Source: Sepiola atlantica
Lineage: Eukaryota > Mollusca > Cephalopoda > Sepiida > Sepiolidae
DNA length: 64,000 bases
Direction: 5' to 3'
Assembly (NCBI GenBank): GCA_963556195.1
Contig: OY744553.1
Coordinates: 5,346,388 to 5,410,387, forward strand
Positions 1-9,560 of this stretch are shown here, piece after piece; the first letter of the stretch is position 1, and every line of letters begins with the position of its first letter. The notes under the pieces are model-generated. The model saw nothing but the letters and a program-made list of their open reading frames with translations, had not been told where the DNA came from and searched no databases. Position numbers and translations under genes: made by a program.

Positions 1-25
1 ATTACATATGTGCATACATGTTTCA

Positions 26-100
26 GCTCTACTTGTTATTGAGCACTTTTTATAAACACTGGAGTATCAGCTGATTAACATCTACAGAAACTAATATAAT
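26..100 (+). repeat. Dispersed repeat with agctcta...attgagc end
   Basis: The segment from agctctacttgttattgagc through actttttataaac recurs near 14400-14500, 38995-39070 and, degenerate, 40267-40300, each time next to (TA)n. The short inverted pair GCTC/GAGC resembles the terminus of the Penelope-like elements here. Confidence 0.6.
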
Positions 101-107
101 ACGTGTA

Positions 108-110
<3 letters not shown>

Positions 111-152
<42 letters not shown>
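111..152. repeat. (TA)n microsatellite
   Basis: About 42 bp of alternating TA. It is the first of some twenty (TA)n tracts here, nearly all abutting the end of a mobile element. Confidence 0.95.
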
Positions 153-162
<10 letters not shown>

Positions 163-170
163 ACATAAAA

Positions 171-286
171 TATAATAACACGAAATTACATAATTGTCGA
201 TGCAATAATTTATTTCAACCTTCGGTTGAAAATGAAGGTTGAAATAAATTATTGCATCGACAATTATGTAATTTCGTGTTGTTATA
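171..286. repeat. Near-perfect 52-bp-arm hairpin
   Basis: Arms 171-222 and 235-286 are near-perfect reverse complements (one mismatch seen close to the outer end) around a 12-nt loop. (TA)n tracts flank it on both sides. This suggests a very recent foldback insertion or template-switch inversion. Confidence 0.92.
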
Positions 287-367
287 TTTTTTGTTATTCT
301 TGCTCTGTTTACCACATTGAGCTCTCATACCCGGATTTCTTCCTGGAATTATTCCATTATAACACAA

Positions 368-368
<1 letters not shown>

Positions 369-408
<40 letters not shown>
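369..408. repeat. (TA)n microsatellite
   Basis: TA-rich tract (atatatataaatatatata pattern) just downstream of the hairpin at 171-286. Confidence 0.9.
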
Positions 409-411
<3 letters not shown>

Positions 412-469
412 TGAGACCTTTTCAGATTTAATAGTCTTAATGTTTTGAATTACAAGATTGTTGTTATCA

Positions 470-580
470 TAGCGATTATGCAAAGTTCCGCTCGGCGTTG
501 AACACTATCGACAAGTAAGTGGTAAGAGAAAGAGGTGGGGGATGAGCACCAGCTACAGTAGTCCTGGTTCACCCCATCCT
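470..580 (-). pseudogene. LINE reverse-transcriptase scrap (Jockey/CR1-like)
   Basis: Minus-strand translation gives YCSWCSSPTS, then LLVDSVQRRAELCI. It fits the LINE motif in which an YCSxxWGGAP-like box is followed by LLDxVQRRAI/L, found downstream of the polymerase domain. It is too short to assign to a clade and is broken on both sides. Confidence 0.55.
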
Positions 581-739
581 TCCATTTTTTTCCCCACTCA
601 TTCTTTTCTACATTCATTTCTATTTCTCCAACAAATACGGACGTCAACCCAGTAGTTGGCCACTATTTCATTCTATTTTTCCTCCCAATATGTCTACCCT
701 ACATGTATCTGTGCTTGCATGACATTCTTTCTCTATTTT

Positions 740-790
740 ATCATCCTGATGAAGTCTTATAAATAAAGACGAAACGTTGATGTACACATA
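740..790 (+). ncRNA. Hammerhead-like motif, degenerate
   Basis: CTGATGA at 746-752, a possible stem II gtctt/aagac, then GAAAC at 771-775 and gttgatgta, giving a 2-bp stem III (AC/GU) and a GUA cleavage triplet. One extra A sits between CTGATGA and stem II, and I find no good stem I. A diverged relative lies at 54685-54725. Probably a decayed ribozyme in a retroelement end. Confidence 0.4.
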
Positions 791-860
791 AAAAACATCC
801 ATTTTTTGGTTTTCCTTTTTCATTTTCCCATCACGTCGGATTACTTTCATCCTTCTCTTC

Positions 861-863
<3 letters not shown>

Positions 864-892
<29 letters not shown>
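864..892. repeat. (TA)n microsatellite
   Basis: Short alternating TA tract at the end of the repeat that carries the hammerhead-like motif at 740-790. Confidence 0.9.
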
Positions 893-894
<2 letters not shown>

Positions 895-1309
895 CCTAGT
901 TATGCTTTTATACTTACATCTGAAATCGCGTTTCATGTCTATATTTATCTAGAAGATATTTAGAGCTCTACGGCCTCCTCCCCCCCCCCTCCCTGGGGAA
1001 TGAGCAATTGCTTTGACATATGTTCTCATGTCATTGTGTTGTTCACATTACCCAATTCTCCCAGTGCAAACACAACTCGACCCTAACCCAAAGCACCCCC
1101 CCCCCCCAAAAAAAAAAACAACCTTTTCTTATATTTCATATTGCTGATTATCATTCAGGGTATTATTCTCTGCTCAGACAATCTCTTTCAGAATCTAAAA
1201 ATGTTGAAAAAATGTTAACGCCGGCTGCGTACAAGAATAATAATAACTGAATGCCAAGTGTCCTTACCTCCTGTTTCGCCATGAGGGCAAAACCAAATGC
1301 AATGTCGGT

Positions 1310-1453
1310 ATTTAATTCGAGGGGGGGGGGGGGAGGTGAGTCCAGCTTTCGAAAAAGGAGAACTCTTCATTGGAACAAAAATAAAAATTTCTTCACTAGA
1401 TAGGATTTCTACTTCTCTCACTGAGGACAGAACAGATACTACACTTTGAATTA
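1310..1453 (-). mobile_element. U2-snRNA-headed SINE, family B
   Basis: The minus strand reads caaagtgtagtatctgttc, identical to the branch-site recognition region of U2 snRNA. It is followed by tgtcctcagtgagagaag and a body that also follows the U2 head at 16998. Truncated near a G-run. Confidence 0.6.
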
Positions 1454-1574
1454 TTTGTTTGCAAAAAAAAGGGGTAAACAAATTGTACAAATAAAGCACA
1501 AGGCCACTAAAAGTGTGGGGATTTTGAAGAAAAGGGCCGGTGGTCATCATCTGTCTATGCTACTCTTAACTAGA

Positions 1575-2075
1575 CGCATTCTGACCATGGCCATCCCTAC
1601 TACAGGCCAGGCAATCATGCAACTGGGGTCTTTTACTGGGGGCCATGTGAATTTTTGAACACATTGTTTCTCTGCTTGATATCATCAACTGGTGCGGATC
1701 CTTTTTTTCTTTTTAACCACAATATACAAGTAATGATCTTTTGACACAAGTACAAATTCTCTAAAAAAAATCCAACATTGAAATAAAAATTCTTCATTGA
1801 AATATGCATTTGCCTTTGTTTATTCAAAGTTACCTGTCTCTTCATTTATAGGAATTTGTCAATAATTGTCAAATTTATCAATTAGCTCAATGTGGTTCTT
1901 ATTATTTGGTATGTAAAACACATAAAAACATCAAACTAATCTCACAGAGGAATTTTACCTTTGTTTGCAACTTCTATATCGAATATTTAAGAAAATTCAC
2001 ATGGCCCCCAGTAAAAGACCCCAGTTGCACGATTGCCTGGTCTGTAGTAGGGATGGCCATGATTCTGACCCATTC
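1575..2075. repeat. Foldback element, ~80-bp inverted arms
   Basis: The segment near 1581-1658 (ccatggccatccctactaca, then gggtcttttactgggggcca) recurs reverse-complemented at about 1991-2063 with a few mismatches, enclosing some 330 bp of AT-rich sequence. No coding sequence is inside, and I could not place a target duplication. Confidence 0.75.
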
Positions 2076-2079
2076 GTCC

Positions 2080-3055
2080 AAGCATTGTTACTTCCATTCT
2101 TTCATCATTTGTCCATCACTTCAACTTCAGCAATCGCCAAAATACCACATTTACTCTCTGAACGATCCTACTTAAAATATCCCCGTTTAAAATCAATTTG
2201 ATTTACAAAAAATATTTACACTTTCATTGGGGAAAGATTGGGAGTGGAATAACAAAAAAAAAAAACACCCCAAAAGAAAGAAAAAACAAAGAAAACAAAA
2301 TAAAATCAGGAGCAGGTTAGTAAGAACCTCCCAACCTTTTCTAAGATTATACCGCCCACTGTTTTCCTGTTTGTTGAGAACCGAAAACAAGCAGGGGAAT
2401 CTCTAAGTGGAAGTGGGACTTAAGTGGGGTAAAATAAATAGGGGTGGAATTTTGGAGTGGATGTGGTCCTTCCAAGATAAAAAGCAATTTGAGGTGGCTT
2501 ACAGCAAAATAAAAGTGGGGAGTGGGCATCTTAAGGGATCTCTATTGCCAAAAATTAAAAGGGGACAGGATTTATTCAATTAGCTAATAGGCTACTTTCA
2601 GAACCCAGAACCGCGTGTGCCATGCTCAGACACCCCTTTGTACCCACAAGCTTGCAACTTGTATCCACCTTTTGTTAAATTCTGTGAAATGTAATTTTTT
2701 CCTATCACATCTAATTTTAACCTTAAACTGATGTTTTAAGAGTAAAAATAAGATCAGATACTGATGATAAACATATTCAACCATATGCAATCTCCTGAGA
2801 CATGTCGTCTACCCCACCGATGGTGAAGAGAATACAACATTATCAATGTCTATCCATACAAAATAATTATCTTTTATTTGATAACTTGTTAAGACAATGC
2901 AAAATAAAGAGTTCGTAAAGAATGAGAGTTCAAAGAGTTCGAGAACGTTCTGGTGAAAGGAAGGTGTTTGTCTGTAAGGAGAAATTGAGTACACGTGTTT
3001 GTTTCGGACGATGCTGTGTGCGTTTACGTGCGTGTAAATGAATAGGCACGAAGAT
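2080..3055. other. Intergenic, no recognised feature
   Basis: AT-rich sequence with short purine runs. The open frames here are short and resemble nothing I know. I see no RNA gene and no clear repeat with a second copy in the window. Confidence 0.5.
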
Positions 3056-3059
3056 ATGC

Positions 3060-3245
3060 GTGTGTTTATTAGTGTTCAACGGATACATTATACCTGTTAT
3101 GACGTATGGTAGCAAAACACGAGCAGTTAATAACGCAGCAATAGAAAAGCTAAGAATGGCACAAGGCAAAACGAAATGCATTATGCTCGACATCAGTCTA
3201 CATGAAAGAAAAAGAAACACTTGGATCAGACAGCAAACTGGAGTT
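3060..3245 (+). pseudogene. RTE-type LINE reverse-transcriptase C-terminal fragment
   Basis: Translates as PVMTYGSKTRAVNNAAIEKL, then RMAQGKTKCIMLDISLHERK and RNTWIRQQTGV. This matches the conserved LINE block vTYGaETW...LrvaQRkmER.MLGISLrdrirNewIRqqTgV, C-terminal to the RT palm domain. A second scrap of it (atcagacagcaaactggagt) lies at 3357-3376, just before the SINE at 3377, and coding-like sequence (VDDIIT) resumes at 3757. The element is 5' truncated. Confidence 0.85.
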
Positions 3246-3376
3246 GGTGATTGTATTGGAATCGGGAATTTAGAACAGAATCGGTAATTGTAATTATTGG
3301 AATCGTCCCATCACTACTGCTGATACCCAGACCATTTATTGAGTATGATGCAACGGATCAGACAGCAAACTGGAGT

Positions 3377-3746
3377 ATTTATTTACCTCCTCTCCAGGAG
3401 TTAGGCACAAGGCCAGTTTTATCTTACTCCCACAAGGTAAGATGCGACCCAAGGTCGGGTCGGGAAAGTGGGGTTTGAAAAGCCAGCGCCCGAGAGGTGA
3501 GCACTCTGGCCATTAAAAATTGCCTGGGCAGCCCCGTCGGCATTCCCCGGTAGGGGCGCCTCAGGCAGTAAGCAATAAACTTACTCCTCCCCAAAGAGAG
3601 GAGGCAAAGCCTGGGAGGGTGGACCTCCTAGAGCTGCACAGGACAGACCATAGACCGGCGTAAATCAAGCCCCGAAGGCCAAGACAATACCAGTCTATGG
3701 AGTGCAGTATCCATCGGAAGAGATACTACACTTTGATCTTAGCCAA
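3377..3746 (-). mobile_element. U2-snRNA-headed SINE with 13-bp target duplication
   Basis: A 370-bp insertion bounded by agcaaactggagt at 3364-3376 and 3747-3759, splitting the LINE fragment. On the minus strand it begins ttggctaagatcaaagtgta and gtatct, the 5' part of U2 snRNA. A GC-rich body follows, ending in the aggaggtaaataaat tail. Related copies: 21953-22290, 23592-23918, 55199-55557. No open frame. The U2 head would supply the start, but U2 is normally a Pol II gene, so transcription of this SINE is unclear. Confidence 0.85.
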
Positions 3747-3973
3747 AGCAAACTGGAGTAGACGACATCATCACAACCGTGCGAATGGCGAAACATGACA
3801 GGCATTTGTTAATATTGGATTTGAAGACGGTCATGTTGTAGCCTGCTGAGAAGCAGTTTCGTGATAATGTGTTCCACAGAATTAAAGTACTTGGAAATGA
3901 ACTCTCTTTATAGAAATTCTACTTGATGTTACGCATACCGCCTAAGATTAAAAAAAAAAAAAAGGCTAGCATT

Positions 3974-4140
3974 TTTTCCGCACAGGCTGAATGGGTGTAT
4001 GCTAACAAGCTCAGAGTGGCACAACGTAAAGTGGAATGCATTATGCTCGGCATCAGTCTACGTGAAAAAAAAAAGAAACACTTGGATAAGACAGCAAACT
4101 GGAGTGAACATAGATGGACAGGTCACCTTTCGAGATATAC
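3974..4140 (+). pseudogene. Second RTE-type LINE fragment, degraded
   Basis: Translates as ANKLRVAQRKVECIMLGISL, then RE and Lys runs with frame slippage at an A-run, then HRWTGHLSR. Same block as 3060-3245 but a different, more eroded copy. Confidence 0.75.
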
Positions 4141-4289
4141 AATTACCTCCAACCCTAACCCTAAGTCCGGGAGCGGCAATACAAAAAAAAGTGAAATTCT
4201 TTTCTTTTTTTTTACTTTTAACTCATCAATTTTAATTTTAGAAAAGTAATATTTGTCTTGGTTCGTGATAATAGATTTTTATCCCCCTT

Positions 4290-4800
4290 AATATATATAT
4301 ATAGAGAGAGAGAGATAGAAGAAAAAAGAGTGATAAATATGCGACGATTGTTCAAATTTATTTCAAATTTCAATTGTTCAATGCAAGGTGTATTCAGTAA
4401 TAAACTAGTGTTTATTATTCTTTCCTTAAGCCAAGGCTTTTCAAAGATCGAAATCTTATCATCAGAGGAGAAATACAGATGGATAAGTTGGCTTTCGAAA
4501 AAAACAAAGTTCAAATATTTGAAAAATATGAAAAATTATTATTAAAGGAATTTTTGTTAAAAAAACGCAGTGAATGAAAAGAAAAATTCCGTGAAAAATA
4601 TATGCAGATTGTCCGGGTGGTAAATTTCCGTTGAAAAGAAGTCAAATGAATTGTAGAATGTGAAGAAAACTCTTTGCGTGGGAGCAGTGTGGAGAAAGTG
4701 CTCAAAATATAGGTGAGTCCAGACGCACTTAAAGGGGATTGAAAAGGGAGAAATTGGCCATTTTTATATACTTCCAGGACCAAATAAGGCAGATGATATC
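4290..4800 (-). repeat. Penelope terminal repeat (pLTR), sense copy
   Basis: The segment recurs at 14560-15130 (same orientation), partly at 9110-9395 (inverted) and 63520-63850. Shared blocks include caatgcaaggt, attattctttccttaagcc, the hammerhead, and ggccattttnataacttcc-like sequence. It lies at the 3' end of the element in sense orientation. Confidence 0.85.
4421..4472 (-). ncRNA. Type I hammerhead ribozyme in PLE terminal repeat
   Basis: On the minus strand: stem I strand TCCT, core CTGATGA (4459-4465), stem II AAGAT/ATCTT with a TTCG loop, GAA, stem III AAGCC/GGCTT with a 2-nt loop, cleavage after TTA, then AGGA closing stem I. All core nucleotides are present. The only weakness is a U.U pair at the base of stem II. 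Minimal hammerheads with tiny stem III are known from Penelope elements and usually act as dimers. Confidence 0.85.
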
Positions 4801-6542
4801 TCGTTCCAGGTTTAAATCCAAATGAAACAAAAAGGCAAAATGGTTAAAGATTTGGGGTTAGGGGGGGGGGGGGTTTATGAGGTACGGGATTGTTTAAATA
4901 GCCGCTTTGAGAGTTGGGAGGATATAAAAAAAGAAGGCAAAGGAACAGGAGGAAGGCTGGTATGGGGATGAAGTTAAAGTGACAGGGTGGTTGAGGGTGT
5001 GGGCGGGCGGTAGGATATATGTTTTGGAGGGTGGGATTAATCTGAAGTGGGATAGGAGTGTCGAGAATGTATTCTAAAAATAGAAATCAAATGAGTGAGC
5101 TTCTAACATTTCAGAGGTGACAAGTGAAGCAGCTAAAACGAATTAAATGTAGTTACCGGTAAGGGTTTCTGGGGGTTTAAAAAGGGTTAAAATAGAATTA
5201 GTTAAAAGCATGGTAAAATAAATAGAGGTATGAGAGAGAGTGAATGATTAAAATTAAAAAGATTTAAAAAATTTAAATTTAAAATTTAAAAGGAGCTAGG
5301 GAATAGTTAATTTTAAAAAAATTTAAAAATTTATTTTAAAACCAAATTAAGGGTTATATGAATAATTAGAAGGGACATTAAATGACCAAGGAGAAAAGAG
5401 GGGGAAATAAATTAATGGGAAAAGAGTTAGTTAAATTAAAGATCAGGTCTATCCTACTTAGATATATTGAAATTTAGGAGAGGGGAACAGTGTAAGGGAT
5501 AAGGATAGATTGTTTGAAACAGTTTGTTTCGATTACAAGTAATGGGGGTGGGATTAGGTTGGTTCAATTTAAACTTGAGTGCAGTGTCAGTGTTATAATC
5601 TATAGTTTAAATGGTGAGTGAGTCGTAACAGGGTGACAATTAACAATTACAGTTTAAAATTAAATTAGATATATAAGGGAAGCTTGCAGAGGGTTTCCAA
5701 GTAGATTGAAAATATGATTTGAGGGGATGGGGGTGAAATTGGTCAAAGATAAGGTAAGGTGAGCAGAAGAGAATAGACTGATAGAAAATGGCTCACGAGT
5801 AGTTAGAGGGATTAGGATTATTCAGAATAGGCTAAAATAAGTAGTTATGCAACTAGCCTGAATCAATCAACTAGTTAAAAAAAAATTTCTCAAGGGGGGT
5901 ATGGAGGCTATTAAGGAGATAGGATGGAAATGCTAGTAACAATTGAATTTATATATAAGTGTTATGGGCCAGGGTTGAATTGAAAAATTAAGCAAACTTA
6001 CATTTTGATGCTTGTGTGTTAGAGATCTAATAAGAATTATAGGGGGATATAAATGGACCCAATTGGGGGGGGGGTTCGAAGATCGTAGTTAAAAAGAGGA
6101 CGAAAAAGTTACAGGGGAAGATGTTGCTATTAGGGGGAGTACAATATAAGGAGGATATAGTGGATGTGTGGGAGATAATAAGAAAGTGAGAATAAGAGGC
6201 CATGAAGGAGTTTGTGGGTAGGTTTACGGATAGGAGAAAGGTGATAAATATAAGAGGTTGGGAGTGGAGCAGAAGTGAAATGATAATAGGAGCTATATTG
6301 CAGATGAGGTAAATGTCTAGATATTAGATATGTTAATGATCGGTGGGAAGTAGGAGGGGTAATGTTAGTTCAAACTACTATAGGTGTTACGGGTAGATAT
6401 AGTTGTTAGGTGCAATGGGGAGGAAACATTTATTGGGAGGGTTAATTGGTGAGATTAGGGGCGTTAAGAATAGAAGTTACTAACTTACCCTGGGATATAG
6501 TTTAGAGATTTGTCAGATGCTAAAAAATGAGGGGGGGGGGAG
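4800..6542 (-). other. Long non-coding 3' part of the Penelope element
   Basis: About 1.7 kb between the endonuclease stop and the terminal repeat, with no open frame of note on either strand. The plus strand is G/A/T-rich and nearly C-free in places (for example 5281-5460). The composition matches the coding part of the element, so it appears to belong to it, although PLE 3' regions are usually shorter. Confidence 0.55.
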
Positions 6543-7655
6543 TTATTGGCTGGGAGGAGGAGTGTCAGAGGGGGTAATGAAATTAATGTATTTAAATTTT
6601 CGCTTGTGTCTGCAATTTGAAATAAGTTCATTTTTGGAGTTAATAACATTTAAGTGCTTGGGTGCAATGGCTATCATATAAGTTTCCAAGATACATAGTT
6701 GGCAGAAGGAAGAACCAGGAGTATATGAGTTTGACTTTTTTAATATAGACCAACTTAGGGAGTAGGGGATCTTTTTGATGTTAAAACTTTTTATTAGGTT
6801 GGAAAGAGAAGTGCTAGTGGTACTATTATTGTTGTGTTTAAAAGAGTAGATATGGTTAGAGATTCTAGTCTTAATGGGGAAAGCACTGGCACCAATATAG
6901 GTATGAATTTTGTGGGAGGTTGTTGTTATATTATTTGTGTTGTTTACGGTTTGTATGCTCAGATTCTGGTCGAGGTTTAAGTTAGGGTTATTGGTTGGGG
7001 AAAATGGGGTATCTTGGGGGATGAGGTCGGATCCATTATTAGTTAGTGGTAGGAGTTGGTCAGTGTGAAGAGTGTTATTTAGTGGAGGGGGTTGTTGATG
7101 GGGATGGTTGAGGGGAAAGGGGGGAGAATGTATGTTGGTATTATTTTGCATATTGGTATTAATTTGTGTAATGGTGTATTGTTTAACAGTGCAGGAATAT
7201 ATAACGTTACTTTGTATGCAATCACCGTTTAATGGGCATTCTCTAGATTTTTGGCAGTTGCAGTTATTAGTGGGGTGTATGGTAGGTGTTGTTTGTTGGG
7301 CAGATTTAATTTTTTTGTTGTTAGATGTGATGATGGTTTGTGCTATATTGGGCATTGTGGAGTAAGAAATTTTAATAGAGTTCTTATTTGAAATAGTGCT
7401 ATATTTATGTGGGTGCTTGAGCGAGTTATCTAAAATTTTGAAGAATTCCTTAGCTATATTAGTTTTTACATTGCAATTATAGGGTGGGTTAAACCAAATA
7501 TTATCCTTTCTTCTAATTTTTTTATTTTCATTTTCACTGTGTTCTTGAGGGTTAGCCGTTTTAACTATATTAATAGTTTTAGTGTGTCTATTTACATATT
7601 TCTTAGGTTTCTTGGGTATCGTGGTGCTAGTTCGTTGTCTATCTTGTGTAGCCAT
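6543..7655 (-). pseudogene. Penelope GIY-YIG endonuclease domain with N/P-rich insert
   Basis: Continuous 370-residue frame, the C-terminal part of the PLE polyprotein. Residues 51-70 give DNIWFNPPYNCNVKTNIAKE, typical of the PLE linker, then SYSTMPN. CNC...CPLNGDC (132-146) is the usual Cys cluster. VIYSC (151-155) is the GIY strand, YIG sits at 253-255, Arg at 264, Glu at 324, and the end carries CQLCILE and ELISNCRHKRKF. In typical PLEs GIY and YIG lie some 10-20 residues apart. Here about 97 residues rich in Asn, Pro and Thr separate them. The domain has no stop, so it may have been intact when the RT part decayed. Confidence 0.88.
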
Positions 7656-7759
7656 TTTGTATGTAATAACATTTAAAGGTGTATTCCCCTTGAGAAAGGG
7701 ATTATTTTCATATTTAATTTTATCAGTGTATCCCGAGTTAAGGAGTGCGTTATTATAAA

Positions 7760-9050
7760 ATAACTAGAATTTTGTTCGAAGATAGGTTTATTAGCTGAAA
7801 GTTTTGAAATTCTATTTGAAATTGAAGGGACTATTGAATTAATGATGGATTTAGGGTGGTAGAATGCTTATGTACGTAAAACAGGGTTAGATTAGGTTTG
7901 TGGTAAGGGCTAAATGATTCGGAGTTAAGGTCTAGTGTTAGGTCAAGGAAATTAGATATTCTTTTCTCGGGTTCTATAGTTATGGTTAATCCGAAGTTTT
8001 TAAAGAAGTTGTGTAGGTTTTTTTTGGTGTTGTTGTATTGTCTGGGTCTCTCCCTAGAGATAAAGAGCGCATCGTCTCTGTAAAGTCCCCCGTGTAAGTG
8101 TCCGAATTCAAGCTTCAATTGTCTCAATAAATATAATCCTACTAGGTCAGTAACTTGGGCAGAGTCTGAGGCTCCCATGGTGATATCAAAGTTGTTGGGG
8201 CTATCCTTCCTAGTCCAAAATTTATTGTCAAATTCTAAGAGGGATCTCCTGGCTAAAATTATTAGATCTTTTTCAGAGTCTGTGATATCCGAATTATTCT
8301 TAGCGAAAATAAGAGCTTTGTTTAGTAGGATAGGAGAAATGGACTGATATTAATTGTCAATGTCAAAGGTGATGAAGTTCAAGTTAGAATTAGATTCATC
8401 TTTGAGCTTTAAGAACCAGTTGGAGACCTCTCCAGATGATTGCCAGAGGGAGTATGTATTTTTAGCTTTTAATGTAGGAATGATTCTATCTAGGATATTT
8501 TTGCTAATAATGCCTATGTCAGATTTGGATGGACAGATTAGTCTAATGGAGGGGTTTTCATGAAAATTTATTTTGTGGTCTTTTAAGGTACATCTGGGTG
8601 TAGCAGGGGTGAAGATTTCAGCGTAATTCAAGATGTTAAAAGAAGTTAACAAGGATTTAGCCTCATTGTTAATGCTATTTAAAATGTTATCAGAAGAAAT
8701 TTTATATGATTTGTTCAATTCTTTGTAGATTAAATCTTTGTAATCAGAATATTTCAATTTGTAGTAGTTTTTAGTTTTATCCGCTGGGACAATAATGTCA
8801 GGGAGATTTTTGATCTTGTTAGTGAAATTGTTGATTTTTTTGATGAAGGGTTTAGGATGCTTATTGTGCTTTTTGAATTTTATGTGTCTAATTAAGTTGA
8901 ATAAATCATTTTCAAAGTTATTGAGAAGATCATTTTGCTTGGGGAAAGGAGATGTTTTTAGGCCGTACCTGGATGCAGTTAGACGTCCCAATTTTTTTAA
9001 TTCCCTGGATGAGTTCATGGGGAGTGTAAATCCTTTGTGTTCTTGAGAAG
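7760..9050 (-). pseudogene. Penelope-like reverse transcriptase, broken ORF
   Basis: From about 9050 downward the minus strand encodes the PLE signature: RLTASRYGLKTSPFPKQNDL, the FENDLFNLIRHIKFK block, PADKTKNYYKL, TLKDHKINFHENPSIRLICP, SKSDIGIISKNILDRI, NWFLKLKD, FITFDIDN. A TAA (8350-8352) replaces the expected Tyr of DIxNYYPSIS. The same frame then continues with SISPILLNKALIFAKNNSD, TMGASDSAQVTDLVGLYLL and the catalytic GLYRDDALFIS. Near 7850 the frame shifts, and again near 7750, before joining the endonuclease frame. The 70 residues ahead of this in the open frame (up to 9285) come from the inverted terminal repeat and a Lys-coding A-run, not from the enzyme. Confidence 0.9.
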
Positions 9051-9109
9051 AGATGGTATTTCCGTCATTTTTCCGGGTTTTTTTTTTCTTTTTTTTTTTT
9101 TTTTTCTTT

Positions 9110-9390
9110 CGTTTTTTCGAAAGCCAACTTATCCATCTGTATTTCTCCTCTGATGATAAGATTTCGATCTTTGAAAAGCCTTGGCTTAAGGAAAGAATAA
9201 TAAACACTACTTTATTACTGAATACACCTTGCATTGAACAATTGAAATTTGAAATAAATTTGGACAATCGTCGCATATTTATCACTCTTTTTTCTTCTAT
9301 CTCTACAATTGCCCTATCTCGTATATTGAGCTAATCCTCTTCACAATAAGTTCCATCTACTAAAAGTTTTTACTTTGGTTTATATTTGAT

Positions 9391-9395
<5 letters not shown>
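9110..9395 (+). repeat. Inverted partial pLTR at the 5' end of the Penelope element
   Basis: Reverse complement of the 4290-4520 region. The outer part (tatctcgtatattgagct, then ctactaaaagt) matches the reverse complement of 14560-14640 and ends at (TA)n. Penelope insertions with inverted or tandem terminal repeats are a known outcome of their transposition. Confidence 0.85.
9143..9198 (+). ncRNA. Hammerhead ribozyme, inverted pLTR copy
   Basis: Same ribozyme as at 4421-4472, with identical core and stem II loop TTCG, but on the plus strand, antisense to the Penelope ORF. CTGATGA lies at 9150-9156. It marks the inverted 5' terminal repeat fragment. Confidence 0.85.

Positions 9396-9436
<41 letters not shown>
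9393..9436. repeat. (TA)n microsatellite
   Basis: 44-bp TA tract joining the outer end of the Penelope element to the next dispersed repeat. Confidence 0.95.
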
Positions 9437-9440
<4 letters not shown>

Positions 9441-9560
9441 TCTGCCTGATGAGATCTCAGTTTATAATAGCTGTTGATCGATAACATCGACATGCTAGTG
9501 TCACAGATTTTGTACATGTCTGTGTAAATAAAAAAATAATCATATACATATGCGATTTTA
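9437..9560 (+). repeat. Dispersed repeat W (ctgatgagatctcagtttat)
   Basis: Block ctgatgagatctcagtttat, gttgatcgataacatcgaca, gattttgtacatgtctgtg, taaataaa. Further copies: 10222-10336, a two-arm foldback at 14165-14385, and 38556-38690, nearly always touching (TA)n. CTGATGAG here is not followed by a GAAA box, so it is not a hammerhead. Class unknown. Confidence 0.8.

Larger units (their letters stand above)
4258..9395 (-). mobile_element. Penelope-like retroelement, near-complete, inactivated
   Basis: A minus-strand Penelope-like element of about 5.1 kb. Order in its sense direction: inverted partial terminal repeat (9395-9110), reverse transcriptase (about 9050-7760), GIY-YIG endonuclease (7655-6543), a long non-coding 3' part (6542-4800) and a terminal repeat with a sense hammerhead ribozyme (4800-4258). 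Both ends run toward (TA)n. The ORF has one nonsense codon and two frameshifts, so it is a recent pseudogene. Penelope elements use the GIY-YIG nuclease to nick DNA for target-primed reverse transcription, and hammerheads in their terminal repeats are known. The strand is strikingly C-poor on plus throughout. Confidence 0.9.

Noticed and set aside
8350..9285. Start codon at 9285 as the true beginning of the Penelope protein
   Set aside because: The first ~70 residues come from the inverted terminal repeat (including antisense hammerhead) and an A-run coding Lys. Similarity to reverse transcriptase begins only after them.
9437..9560. Hammerhead in repeat W (CTGATGAG at 9444 and other copies)
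   Set aside because: No GAAA box or plausible stem II/III follows; the CTGATGA match appears to be chance.
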